Counted from the stretch's first letter, positions 27,035 to 35,784 are shown. The stretch: DNA of 64,000 bases from Flavobacteriales bacterium (GCA_012269745.1 JAAXJR010000032.1:1-64000); one strand, 5' to 3'. Translations and numbers: made by a program. The notes: generated by a model not told the origin, from the sequence alone.

Positions 27035-27595
27035 ATGAAAAAATTCGCCCTGTTTTTTGCACTTATAGTCTTGGCCTCGTGTGCCTCGGATCCTATTGCG
27101 AGGCCCAATGGCCATATGAGAATTGGCCTACCTGAAAAGGAATATGCTCCATTAACTCTTGAAGGCTGTTCCTTTCAAAGCAGTATTAATGAAGAAGCCA
27201 AAGTCCTTTACAAGGATTCAGCAAACTGTTGGATAGATATCGTATACCCATCTATTCGCTCTACCATACAACTCACTTACAAGCCCGTAAACGACAACCT
27301 TGAAGCGCTATTTATTGATGCGCAGAAATTGGCTTACAAGCATACTGTTAAGGCCTCTGGTATGCGCGAGCAACTCTTCACCTATGACAGCGCAAGGGTC
27401 TACGGCATGTATTACGAAATGTCTGGAGCCTCTGCAGCCACCACTCAGTTTTACGCTACTGATAGCACGAATCACTTTTTAAGAGGGGTGCTTTATCACT
27501 ACAGCGCACCAAACCCAGACAGTCTTGCTCCAGTCACTGCATTTATGCGTGAGGAGATGCTAGAGCTTATTGCAAATTTGAGTTGGAATGAGTAG
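27035..27595 (+). CDS. gldD: Gliding motility lipoprotein GldD
   Basis: A 186-residue lipoprotein. The signal peptide ends in the lipobox LASC (Cys16), followed by the GldD-typical PRPNG-like stretch (ARPNGHMRI). It starts directly after the gldE stop codon and overlaps the next gene by 8 bp. GldD is a membrane component required for gliding motility and T9SS function in Flavobacterium. The exact biochemical role is unknown. Confidence 0.9.
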   Translation: MKKFALFFALIVLASCASDPIARPNGHMRIGLPEKEYAPLTLEGCSFQSSINEEAKVLYKDSANCWIDIVYPSIRSTIQLTYKPVNDNLEALFIDAQKLAYKHTVKASGMREQLFTYDSARVYGMYYEMSGASAATTQFYATDSTNHFLRGVLYHYSAPNPDSLAPVTAFMREEMLELIANLSWNE

Positions 27596-27818
27596 TCGCA
27601 AACTTCTTTTCGTCGCCTCTACACCCACCGAGGCCAATCTAGTAGCCAGTTTTTTGGAAGGCAACAGTATTCGAGTTGAACTTGAACACCTCACTATGGC
27701 TTCGGTTCTGCCTGTAGGAGGGAATCTAAGCGTTAAAGTTTTTGTGTTCGAAGCACAATGGGATCGTGCTCTGGATTTGCTTAAGACTTACGTAGAGCGA
27801 GAAAGAGAGGATAGCTAA
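27588..27818 (+). CDS. DUF2007-like putative signal-transducing protein
   Basis: A 76-residue soluble protein with the ferredoxin-like pattern of DUF2007: an N-terminal strand (KLLFVASTPTEANLVASFLEGNSIRVEL), a VGGNLSVKVFVFEAQWDRAL second half. It overlaps gldD by 8 bp, so it is translationally linked to the gliding block. Its last 38 bp overlap the end of the heme A synthase gene on the other strand. Function unknown; family members are only named putative signalling proteins. Confidence 0.78.
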   Translation: MSSRKLLFVASTPTEANLVASFLEGNSIRVELEHLTMASVLPVGGNLSVKVFVFEAQWDRALDLLKTYVEREREDS

Positions 27819-28794
27819 TTGAAGCTAAAATCCCGATACTTAAAACAAGATGCACAGGTTGCATGGCCTTAGGCAATCCAAGGAAGTATAGAACAACACC
27901 AATTGCCCATTCTAAGCCTATGGCAAAAACAAGTGCAGAGAATCCTGGAATCACCACAGCTTTGACTCTACGCAGGTAGAACAACACACTTGTTAGGATG
28001 ATTACAATCCAAGCAAATGATCTATGGATACGCGGCATTGCCTCCCCGATACTTGGAATAATTTCTAATCGGTCCGTAACACCATGATCTACAGCCGCAT
28101 CAACAAGCTCTCTAGTTTGTGTCCCTAAAAATATCTGTACAACTACAGCAACTAATAGTGCAACTAACACCCTTAAAATAGACTTCGGAAGTTCCTGGGA
28201 GCCTTCGTCGTTTCTTGCTCTCAGAGCTAGAAGCAGCAACACAATGGCAACAGAACCCATCATGTGAATGGTGATTTGGTTAGGAACTAAGTTTCCATCA
28301 ACTACCAACTTCCCCAACCAAGCTTCAAACCCTAATAGGAACAACACACCAAATGATAGAATTGCGTTCCAGGTGCTTTTTCTGATCTGGATAAATGCTA
28401 TAACAGTCATCAAAAGAATAGGTAAACCTGAAAGGGCACCGATCAATCGATTGATAAATTCAATCCAAGTATGAACTGGGTTGAAAATGGTGTATTCGTG
28501 ACGGTCAAAAACGCTCCAATTGCTTTGCTCAAAAACCTCAGCAGTGACAATATCTCCGGTGGCAACCCAGAATTTATTATCCAAAAGAATCATCTGACCT
28601 TCCTCGAAAGACTTACCAGGGCGCCAAGTCAGCGTTTCTATATCTGAAGGTGGGATATTGTAACCAAAACACTGTGGCCAATCCGGACACCCCATACCAG
28701 AGCCGGTAGCACGAACCACAGACCCAGCAAGGATCACTAAGAAAATGAAGACCAATGAGGTGGTCGCAAGTTTTTTAATCAAGGGACTGGCCAT
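27781..28794 (-). CDS. ctaA: Heme A synthase (COX15/CtaA)
   Basis: A 337-residue membrane enzyme that oxidises the methyl group of heme O to give heme A for cytochrome c oxidase. Eight hydrophobic segments are seen. The N-terminal GSVVRATGSGMGCPDWPQCFG motif is diagnostic. Candidate heme-ligand His residues lie in NPVHTWIEFINR, QITIHMMG, IHRSFAW and QPVHLVLS. The C-terminus overlaps the DUF2007-like gene by 38 bp. An HMA lipoprotein gene lies 9 bp upstream. Confidence 0.93.
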   Translation of the reverse strand: MASPLIKKLATTSLVFIFLVILAGSVVRATGSGMGCPDWPQCFGYNIPPSDIETLTWRPGKSFEEGQMILLDNKFWVATGDIVTAEVFEQSNWSVFDRHEYTIFNPVHTWIEFINRLIGALSGLPILLMTVIAFIQIRKSTWNAILSFGVLFLLGFEAWLGKLVVDGNLVPNQITIHMMGSVAIVLLLLALRARNDEGSQELPKSILRVLVALLVAVVVQIFLGTQTRELVDAAVDHGVTDRLEIIPSIGEAMPRIHRSFAWIVIILTSVLFYLRRVKAVVIPGFSALVFAIGLEWAIGVVLYFLGLPKAMQPVHLVLSIGILASISYPLFLALRKS

Positions 28795-28803
28795 AACCGT
28801 ATG

Positions 28804-29151
28804 TTACTTCAGAACCGTAGCTGAGTACAAATCGCCTCCACCTACGGCAGCAATACGCTCTGTAATTTCTTTGGCACTAACTAAGGTAGAATCAAAGCTT
28901 ACTACAGCAGTACTATCAGCGAAGGTGATTTGAAAATCTACTACGCCTTCACTCTTACCTAATTTACTTTCAATAGCACCTTTACAGCCCATTTCACAAG
29001 TCATGCCCGATACAAACAATGATGCTTCAGCGTTTGCTGTTGCTTGAGCGATTGACTGATTTTGAGCCGCCGGAATAGTTACGACCTCTGGCTCCGGGGT
29101 TGAACAAGACCCGAGAACTAATGTTGCTGCTACTAGGATAGAGTATTTCAT
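28804..29151 (-). CDS. HMA-domain (copper-type) lipoprotein
   Basis: A 115-residue lipoprotein: signal peptide to the lipobox LGSC, a short Pro/Ala/Gln-rich linker, then a heavy-metal-associated domain with GMTCEMGCKGAIE (about residues 50-62). The metal Cys are spaced CxxxC rather than the usual CxxC. The HMA fold normally carries Cu(I) or Zn. ATG at 29151 is used rather than the adjoining GTG. It lies 9 bp upstream of heme A synthase, which suggests a role in cytochrome oxidase assembly (inference). Confidence 0.82.
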   Translation of the reverse strand: MKYSILVAATLVLGSCSTPEPEVVTIPAAQNQSIAQATANAEASLFVSGMTCEMGCKGAIESKLGKSEGVVDFQITFADSTAVVSFDSTLVSAKEITERIAAVGGGDLYSATVLK

Positions 29152-29220
29152 CACTTTATTTTTTTACAAAATTAAGGGCGGTCCGCACATAGACTGTGCT
29201 TTTTGTTACAAATTTGCCGC

Positions 29221-30120
29221 ATGAGCACCACAAAAGAAAACAACCCTCTACTGCCTTGGTTCATTTTTATCGGACTTGCCTTGATCTGGGGCTCATCTTT
29301 CATCCTAATGAAGCGCGGTCTGCAGAGCTTTACCTATACCCAAGTTGGGACACTTCGGGTGAGCATTGCGGCTATTTTCATGACGGTCATTGGTTTTCGT
29401 CACTTTCGATTCTTTCAAAAGAAAGACCTCATCCCATTACTCATTGTAGGCTTCTTAGGAAATGCTATTCCTTACGTACTATTTCCGCTAGCGGTTAACC
29501 ACCTTGATAGCGGTGTAGTTGGGATTATCAACTCTCTAGTACCGCTATTTACTGTACTCATAGGAGGGTGGTTTTTTGGTCAAAAAGCAGGCAGAACTGC
29601 TTGGCAGGGAGTAGGCGTCGGTTTATTGGGGGCGGCACTACTTATCCTCCCTATGAACAGCATATTACAAGGTGCTTTTGAGATGGAAGGCGAACTGGCT
29701 TATGGTTTGTTCGGTGTGCTTGCTACAATGATGTACGGAACGTCTGTGAACACTCTTAAGATGCAACTACCTCATCTACGCGCCCTCACAGTGACAACGC
29801 TGAGCTTGGCAAGCGCTGCGCCATTTACCATTATCTACAGCTTGAGTTCAGGAGTTTTTAACGTCTTCGAAACCGATCCAAATGCCCTGCAAAATTTTGG
29901 ATATATCTGCATTCTCGGAATCTTAGGAAGTGGACTAGCTGTGATTATGTTTAACCGATTGATCCAAATGACTAGCGCTCTTTTCAGCTCATCTGTCACC
30001 TATGCAATTCCTATTGTAGCAGTGCTGTGGGGAATTTGGGACGGGGAGCAAATACTTTGGAATCACTTAGCTGGGTTGCTAATTATCGTTACGGGTATAT
30101 ACCTGATCAATAAACGATGA
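29221..30120 (+). CDS. EamA/DMT family transporter
   Basis: A 299-residue membrane protein with ten hydrophobic segments in two repeated EamA halves (ALIWGSSFILMK near residue 20 and SALFSSSVTYAIPIVAVLWG near residue 260). The ATG at 29221 starts MSTTKENN; six upstream codons are also open but without a better start. Substrates of this family are varied metabolites and cannot be told here. The end overlaps the histidine kinase gene on the other strand by 42 bp. Confidence 0.85.
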   Translation: MSTTKENNPLLPWFIFIGLALIWGSSFILMKRGLQSFTYTQVGTLRVSIAAIFMTVIGFRHFRFFQKKDLIPLLIVGFLGNAIPYVLFPLAVNHLDSGVVGIINSLVPLFTVLIGGWFFGQKAGRTAWQGVGVGLLGAALLILPMNSILQGAFEMEGELAYGLFGVLATMMYGTSVNTLKMQLPHLRALTVTTLSLASAAPFTIIYSLSSGVFNVFETDPNALQNFGYICILGILGSGLAVIMFNRLIQMTSALFSSSVTYAIPIVAVLWGIWDGEQILWNHLAGLLIIVTGIYLINKR

Positions 30121-31359
30121 TGGCATAGGCTGCATCCCTCTTTTATCCTTGTGTGAGCAGGAAATTACATTTGTTGGCCAATTCTCGAGAAGATTTGACT
30201 CAATGGTGTGACAATCTTTACCAAAAAAAACAACTGTCCCTAGTCCCAATCTGCTCTGATAAACTATGGTAAACCCATTCATATCTGCCAATTCCTTGGT
30301 CAACATTAAACCGATACCCAATCCACCTGATTTTGATTCCAGTTTTTGACCCAATTGACTAAGCGTTTTAACACTCATACCTACACCATCGTCAGCAATT
30401 TTGATGACCCAATCACTTGAATCTCCAATTAAACTGAACCTTACCTTGCCTTGGGTATGCTTGAGTGCATTACCTACAAAATTCTGAATACCGTAAAACA
30501 CTCCGCGAAAATCAGATGTTATAAAGTTGCTACTAGGTACGGACTCTATTTGAATCCGATCAGAAATGTTCGCCACTTTCTTCACGATATCATTAGAGTC
30601 AATTTGATTGATGTCTGCATTAAATGCCATCATATCCTCAGTGGTTTGAATCAAGGCAAATACCGCGGATTCGTAACGCTCAACATCCACACCTTTTATC
30701 CTATCTATTTCCAACTGCATTTGAAGCGTCGCTAATGGGGAGCGCAAATTATGCGCAATCATCTTGTTCAATCTATCCAAAACGCCTTTGGTCTTCGTTT
30801 CCAATTCAAATTGATGTTGAAATTCCAATCGACTAAAATGACTTAAAGTTAACAGAACACCAACTGAAAGCACAGCATAAGATTCTGATATCACATAACC
30901 AAGCCCCATATCCTTGTAATTGAAAAACGCGGAAGTATCCACTCTATTCAACTCGATAAGACCAAGAACAAAAACTACAACTGTCAATATGGACCAAAAA
31001 ACGACTGAAGCGCCTACCTTTTTATAGTTTGGTATAAGAGTTGTCAGTGACATCAAAATATTGGCAATGAGCGGCTTTAGAACTAGAGTATTTTCAATTC
31101 CTTCAATAATACCATGACCTATAGAAGCGAAGGCCAGAACATACATTAAAGCGTGCTCAAGTTTACCTATGCTTTGCGAGCCTCGTTTCTCTTCAATCAA
31201 CCTGTATATCCCCGCAGTTATCCAAAACCAAGCAGCCAAAAAGATTGGCGACCAAAACGCCTCAGCGAGCATTCCATTATCCCAAATGAGTTGAGATAAT
31301 AGAAATAGCCCCGTTAGCAGAATAATCCGTGATTGTATTTGGTAGGTATTCCTTTTCAT
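30079..31359 (-). CDS. Orphan membrane sensor histidine kinase
   Basis: A 426-residue kinase with about six to eight membrane segments (15-170), then the H box MIAHNLRSPLATL with His203, an N box (GIQNFVGNALKH), G1 (ADDGVGM) and G2 (GGLGIGL). ATG at 31359 is taken instead of an upstream TTG. No response regulator is adjacent. The last ~14 residues are encoded opposite the end of the EamA transporter gene, so this tail may be a recent extension. Distinct from the kinase at 6194. Confidence 0.86.
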   Translation of the reverse strand: MKRNTYQIQSRIILLTGLFLLSQLIWDNGMLAEAFWSPIFLAAWFWITAGIYRLIEEKRGSQSIGKLEHALMYVLAFASIGHGIIEGIENTLVLKPLIANILMSLTTLIPNYKKVGASVVFWSILTVVVFVLGLIELNRVDTSAFFNYKDMGLGYVISESYAVLSVGVLLTLSHFSRLEFQHQFELETKTKGVLDRLNKMIAHNLRSPLATLQMQLEIDRIKGVDVERYESAVFALIQTTEDMMAFNADINQIDSNDIVKKVANISDRIQIESVPSSNFITSDFRGVFYGIQNFVGNALKHTQGKVRFSLIGDSSDWVIKIADDGVGMSVKTLSQLGQKLESKSGGLGIGLMLTKELADMNGFTIVYQSRLGLGTVVFFGKDCHTIESNLLENWPTNVISCSHKDKRGMQPMPSSFIDQVYTRNDN

Positions 31360-31428
31360 CTTCGGTAAAAGTAGCAACTAGTGGAGCGTGTTATACCCTA
31401 TTTTAAAGTATAGGTATGTTTCAAAGTA

Positions 31429-31468
31429 ATACACCCCGCGGAACGCGGTCCCGCGGGGTGTATTTGAA
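31429..31468. terminator. Strong hairpin after the M16 peptidase pair
   Basis: A perfect 13-bp stem (ATACACCCCGCGG, 31429-31441, with 31451-31463) and 9-nt loop follow the minus-strand M16 genes. T runs are only moderate on both sides, so efficiency is uncertain. Confidence 0.65.
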
Positions 31469-31486
31469 ATTATACATAATCGAAGC

Positions 31487-33550
31487 TTACTTGAAAAGCT
31501 TGTCTTTTACCTCGCCATTGAACTCGATAGAGTCTACAATGATCGTGAATGTTTGCTGACCCGCACTTTGTACGGTCTTACTTGGCATTTTCACGCCGGC
31601 GAACTCACCCCATTCTTCAACAGTTGTGGTTACCGCCATATCGCCCTGAGGTGTTTCTGTAGTTTCAGTGCTCTTGTAGAACAAACCGGTAGCCACGTCG
31701 AAATACATGGTCTTATCACCTTCGGAAACTTGGTAAACTGCTTTACCGTCCATCAACGTTTGACCGTCAAAGGTGAACGAACCTAGATCGTCCATCCAAG
31801 CCAATTCATCGACAACATAAGCTGCTTGCTCCTTCAACTCTTCAAGCTCCTCCCCTTCGAGATCTTTATTGCCTTGCATTCCGCTTTGTTTACCTACGCC
31901 ATCCACGTAAGTCATTTTCATTACGGTCATGCCTTGCATGCTCTGCTCCATCATGAATTTGCCAGGAATCATTTTTGCCGTACGCATCTTGATTTTACCC
32001 GGCATACCTGGGATCTCAAGGTGGGCTTTCATGTCGATTGCGCTTAATTCTTTTAGCGCTTCAACACCTCCCATGGCCTCGTAGTAGTTGCCGAAAACCG
32101 TTTCGAGGGTCACACCTTCTGGCATGAACAAGAATGTTGGCGCATCTGTAGGTTGACCTTCCGCATTGAAGTACTCAACCGTACCAAAGGCAGCCAATCC
32201 TGCAGCCACATCTTGCGCCTTACCAACAACAGAGATGGTAAGATTCTCGGTACGCATGTATTCTTTAGATACGCGCATCACATCTTCAGCTGTTACTGCT
32301 TCTAGACGAGCGAGATAGTTGTTGTAGTAATCTGTAGGTAGACCGTAACGTGCAATGTTAAGCGCGAAGTTCGCAGCACTTGATGTGCTCTCTAGGGAAC
32401 GTCCAAAAGCACCGCTCAAAGAAGCCTTTGCAGCGATGAGATCTTCCTCGCTTACTGGTTCAGTACGCATTCTTCCGATCTCGTACAAGAATTCAACGAT
32501 GGCTGAATCTGTTACTTCATTACGCACCTTGGCAGATGCACCGAATGTTGAATTTAACTGATCAACGCCGAAGCTTGAGTATGCACCATAGGTGAATGCT
32601 TTGTCCTCGCGGAGGTTAGTGAACAATCGGCCCGACATACCGCCACCGAGAATCTGATTCGCAACGCGCAATGGCTCAATATCAGGGTGTCCTTGTGGAA
32701 GGTCGATTACATTACCTAACCATACCACAGATTGCACCGCAGATGGCTTATCCACCATCACAATACGTCCTGCCGCAGGTACTGCTGTTTTCTCATAGTC
32801 GTGCGACGGCACCTCAGCAGCCTTCCAGCCCTTTAATGCTTTGCTCAACTTCTTCTTAGCGTCCTTTGTAGTGATATCACCAATCACCACCATGTAGGCG
32901 ATGTTTGGACGGAAATACGTTGAGAAGTAGTTCTTACAATCTTCGAGCGTCACAGCTTCAACGGTTGATTCTGTCATCACCTCACCATAAGGGTGCTCTA
33001 AGCCATATAGAGTGGCACCACGAAGGTTACCAGAGATTGCATCTGGATCATCAGCGTTTGCCTTCAACCCTGAAGTCATTTGTGATTTCAGCTTGTCAAA
33101 CTCTTCAGCTGGGAAGCTAGGGTTCAACAATACATCCGCCATGATTTCAATGAGGTTATCTGTGTACTTACTCAAACCGCCAACATTCATCGACGACGCT
33201 GAAGTTGAGAATCTAGCACCCATAAAATCTACCTCTTCGTCCAGCTCAGCTTTTGTTCTATTTGCTGTACCTGCACCTAAAAGGTCACCGGCGATACTTA
33301 CATAACCTGCTTTATCTCCTTCCACGATAGGATCGCGGTCAAGGATGAGCGACATAGAAATACGTGGCAATTTGTGGTCTTCAACCACGAATACTTTCAA
33401 TCCATTCTTCAATTCAAAGCTTTCGTACGAAGCAATGGTTGGAACACGAGCAGGACCTGGAGTAGGTGCGCTCGAGCGATCGATGGTAGTCTGGGCCGTC
33501 AAAGTGAAGGCCGCTACTACTGCTATAAGGGAATAAATGTACTTTTTCAT
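31487..33550 (-). CDS. M16-family peptidase-like subunit without zinc ligands
   Basis: A 687-residue secreted or periplasmic protein with signal peptide (MKKYIYSLIAVVAAFTLTAQ). Two M16 domains cover about residues 35-460 (ending before EGQPTDAP). The position where M16 enzymes have HxxEH reads SIAGD here, so zinc cannot bind and this is the inactive partner. A C-terminal module (about 480-687: EAMGGVEALKELSAIDM, then a beta-rich region) resembles LolA/LolB-type lipoprotein-carrier folds. It follows the catalytic M16 gene by 8 bp, so the two likely form a heterodimeric peptidase. Confidence 0.88.
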   Translation of the reverse strand: MKKYIYSLIAVVAAFTLTAQTTIDRSSAPTPGPARVPTIASYESFELKNGLKVFVVEDHKLPRISMSLILDRDPIVEGDKAGYVSIAGDLLGAGTANRTKAELDEEVDFMGARFSTSASSMNVGGLSKYTDNLIEIMADVLLNPSFPAEEFDKLKSQMTSGLKANADDPDAISGNLRGATLYGLEHPYGEVMTESTVEAVTLEDCKNYFSTYFRPNIAYMVVIGDITTKDAKKKLSKALKGWKAAEVPSHDYEKTAVPAAGRIVMVDKPSAVQSVVWLGNVIDLPQGHPDIEPLRVANQILGGGMSGRLFTNLREDKAFTYGAYSSFGVDQLNSTFGASAKVRNEVTDSAIVEFLYEIGRMRTEPVSEEDLIAAKASLSGAFGRSLESTSSAANFALNIARYGLPTDYYNNYLARLEAVTAEDVMRVSKEYMRTENLTISVVGKAQDVAAGLAAFGTVEYFNAEGQPTDAPTFLFMPEGVTLETVFGNYYEAMGGVEALKELSAIDMKAHLEIPGMPGKIKMRTAKMIPGKFMMEQSMQGMTVMKMTYVDGVGKQSGMQGNKDLEGEELEELKEQAAYVVDELAWMDDLGSFTFDGQTLMDGKAVYQVSEGDKTMYFDVATGLFYKSTETTETPQGDMAVTTTVEEWGEFAGVKMPSKTVQSAGQQTFTIIVDSIEFNGEVKDKLFK

Positions 33551-33558
33551 CTTAGGTC

Positions 33559-34878
33559 TTATTCAGCTGGTTCTTCACTCTTTGGCAAATAGCGCAATAC
33601 CACTCGGTTGTCCTTTACAAGGTACTTTTGAGCAACGCGCTGGATATCCTCACGAGTTACACTGCGGTAACGCTCAATCTCTGTATTGATGTAGTTCGCA
33701 TCACCATAGTAGGTGTGGTAATCTGCCAACGATTCCGCAATACCTGCCATCTTCGAGTTGCTTTGGATAAAGTTGCTCTCCATCTGGTTTTGAATCTTCT
33801 GGAACTCACGCTCAGAGATCAATTCATTTTGAAGCTTTGAAATCTCTTCTTCCAATGCAGGAACCATATCATCAATAGTCTTTCCAGCGTTTGCCAAAGA
33901 GAAAGTGATAAAGGCACCGCCCTGCTCTAAAGAGAATGGGAAGGCAAAAACCTGCAATGCAGTTTGATCTTGATCTACTAACCGCTTGTACATGCGTGAA
34001 GAAGGGCCTCCACTTAGTACTGAGCTCGCCATCTGAAGCGCATACGCATCATCCGAAGTCTGCGGAGGCATGCGGTAGCCCATCATGATTGCCGGCAACT
34101 GGATGTTGTCATAGATAGTCGCAGTCTTTTCACCGCCCAAGGCTGGTTCCTTAACTGTAGGTTGGATGACATCCGCGCCGCGAGGAATCTCTGCGAAGTA
34201 CGCTGCAATAAGCTCTTTGGTTTTTTCAACGTCGATATCTCCAGCAATACTCAATGTCGCATTGTTTGGAACGTAGAATTTCTTGTAGAAGGCCATGAAC
34301 TCGTCCAATTGGGCCGCATTTAAATGGTCCATAGAACCAATAGGCACCCAGTTGTAAGGATGTTCTGTGTACAAACGCTTCATCATGTTTTCCAACCAAG
34401 AACCGTAAGGCTGGTTATCTACACGCTGACGCTTTTCTTCTTTTACTACCTCACGTTGTGTTTCTACACCAATGTTCTGGATGTTGGCATGAAGCATTCT
34501 TTCGCTTTCAAGCCACAAGCCCAATTCCATTTGGTTCGACGGCAACAATTCAAAGTAGAATGTACGGTCTTGAGAGGTGTTGGCATTCAATGCGCCACCT
34601 GCGTTAGTCACGTAGCTATCAAATTCACCGCGCTCTATGTTTTCACTACCCTCGAACAACAAGTGCTCAAAGAAATGCGCGAAACCTGTGCGCTCTGGGT
34701 CTTCGTTTTTACTACCTACGTGGTAGAGAACTGTCACAGCGACGATAGGGGTACTGTGATCTTCATGAAGAATGACGTGCAGACCATTGTCTAGATCGTA
34801 TTCTTCAAAATCGATTTTGTTCTGGGCGCTCAGGGCAGTTGAAAGTGCCAATGCACCCAGGATCATGAAGTTTTTCAT
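33559..34878 (-). CDS. M16-family zinc peptidase, catalytic subunit
   Basis: A 439-residue secreted or periplasmic peptidase with a signal peptide ending near Ala18. Zinc-binding HFFEH (His68, Glu71, His72) and the downstream Glu in TQREVVKEEKRQR form the inverted zinc site of pitrilysins. Two M16 domains are present. ATG at 34878 gives the signal peptide; 13 further codons are open upstream. It precedes the inactive M16 subunit by 8 bp. Substrate unknown. A TATATTTG box lies 24 nt upstream on the minus strand. Confidence 0.92.
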   Translation of the reverse strand: MKNFMILGALALSTALSAQNKIDFEEYDLDNGLHVILHEDHSTPIVAVTVLYHVGSKNEDPERTGFAHFFEHLLFEGSENIERGEFDSYVTNAGGALNANTSQDRTFYFELLPSNQMELGLWLESERMLHANIQNIGVETQREVVKEEKRQRVDNQPYGSWLENMMKRLYTEHPYNWVPIGSMDHLNAAQLDEFMAFYKKFYVPNNATLSIAGDIDVEKTKELIAAYFAEIPRGADVIQPTVKEPALGGEKTATIYDNIQLPAIMMGYRMPPQTSDDAYALQMASSVLSGGPSSRMYKRLVDQDQTALQVFAFPFSLEQGGAFITFSLANAGKTIDDMVPALEEEISKLQNELISEREFQKIQNQMESNFIQSNSKMAGIAESLADYHTYYGDANYINTEIERYRSVTREDIQRVAQKYLVKDNRVVLRYLPKSEEPAE

Positions 34879-34902
34879 TAATGATATATTTGGATGGTGG
34901 CT

Positions 34903-34910
34903 CAAATATA
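34903..34910 (-). promoter_or_regulatory. -7 box (TATATTTG, minus strand) for the M16 pair
   Basis: Exact TAnnTTTG, ending 24 nt before the M16 ATG. It lies in the divergent gap shared with rplU. Confidence 0.5.
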
Positions 34911-34976
34911 AGCGCACTGCGGCGGTCAGCCCTAGAATTGGACCGCAAGTTTTTGAAATCTTCCCTCTTTTAACGC

Positions 34977-35006
34977 TTTGTTATTAAATGAGTTGTTTTA
35001 TATTTG
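34977..35006 (+). promoter_or_regulatory. Bacteroidota sigma-A promoter for rplU-rpmA
   Basis: TTTG (34977-34980), 18-nt spacer, TATATTTG (34999-35006), then 21 nt to the ATG. This is the clearest full match to the Bacteroidota -33/-7 consensus in the window. Confidence 0.75.
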
Positions 35007-35027
35007 CAGCCCTTAAAAACAAGTATA

Positions 35028-35498
35028 ATGTACGCAATTGTAGAGATAGCAGGGCTTCAATACAAAGTTGAGAAAGACCAACGCTTGTACGTAAACCGCT
35101 TGAATGTTGAGGCAGGGAAGAAAGTAAAATTCGACCGTGTACTTCTCATTGAAGATAAAGGTGATGTAAAAGTTGGCGCCCCAGTTATAGACGGAGCTAA
35201 AGTAGAAGCTACCGTAAACGGCGAAGTGAAAGGCGATAAAGTTCTTGTATTCAAGAAGAAGCGTCGTAAAGGTTACCAAAAGATGAACGGTCACCGTCAG
35301 TTGTTCACTTCTATTACTATTAATAAAATCACTGCTAAAGCTCCAGCTAAGAAGGCTGCAGCAAAAGCAACTGAAGAAAAGGAAGCAGCGCCTAAGAAAG
35401 CAGCAGCTAAAAAGCCAGCAGCAAAGAAAACTGCAGCTAAGAAGCCAGCAGCGAAAAAAGCAGCTCCTAAGAAAACAGAAGCTAAAGCAGAAAAATAA
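35028..35498 (+). CDS. rplU: 50S ribosomal protein L21 with Lys/Ala-rich tail
   Basis: A 156-residue large-subunit protein. Residues 1-103 are a normal L21 (MYAIVEIAGLQYKVEKDQRLYV, FKKKRRKGYQKMNGHRQ). A tail of about 53 residues (104-156) consists of Ala, Lys, Pro and Glu in repeats such as AAKKPAAKKTA. Such tails occur in Flavobacteriales L21 and may contact rRNA or neighbouring proteins (inference). ATG at 35028 is fixed by homology and the promoter; eight codons upstream are open. rpmA follows after 7 bp. Confidence 0.96.
   Translation: MYAIVEIAGLQYKVEKDQRLYVNRLNVEAGKKVKFDRVLLIEDKGDVKVGAPVIDGAKVEATVNGEVKGDKVLVFKKKRRKGYQKMNGHRQLFTSITINKITAKAPAKKAAAKATEEKEAAPKKAAAKKPAAKKTAAKKPAAKKAAPKKTEAKAEK
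35337..35495 (+). repeat. Imperfect repeats encoding the L21 Lys/Ala tail
   Basis: The DNA for residues 104-156 repeats units coding for AAKKPAAKK with small changes, a low-complexity tract. It could change length by slippage. Confidence 0.6.
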
Positions 35499-35505
35499 GT
35501 AAGAT

Positions 35506-35763
35506 ATGGCTCACAAGAAAGGTGTCGGTAGTTCGAAAAACGGACGCGAATCAGCAAGTAAACGATTGGGTATCAAAATCTTTGGTGGCCAAGAAGCAAT
35601 CGCAGGAAACATCATCGTACGTCAACGTGGTACGAAGCACAATCCTGGTGAGAACGTAGGTGTAGGTAAAGACCACACTTTGTTCGCACTAGTTGACGGC
35701 AAGGTTGAGTTCCGCAAGAAAAAAGATAACAAGAGCTACGTTAGCGTTGTACCAAACGCTTAA
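35506..35763 (+). CDS. rpmA: 50S ribosomal protein L27
   Basis: An 85-residue ribosomal protein with the family N-terminus [16 protein letters not shown] (no Firmicutes-type cleaved leader) and the [15 protein letters not shown] core. Its N-terminus reaches the peptidyl-transferase centre. It follows rplU by 7 bp in the usual L21-L27 operon. Confidence 0.97.
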   Translation: MAHKKGVGSSKNGRESASKRLGIKIFGGQEAIAGNIIVRQRGTKHNPGENVGVGKDHTLFALVDGKVEFRKKKDNKSYVSVVPNA

Positions 35764-35784
35764 TAGCAAACTCGTTTAGACTCA

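Noticed and set aside
34324-34794. 156-codon frame opposite the catalytic M16 gene
   Set aside because: Phe/Cys/His-rich antisense product and no promoter or coupling.
35337-35495. CRISPR-like repeat tract
   Set aside because: The repeats are in-frame codons of the L21 tail, with no spacers of regular length.
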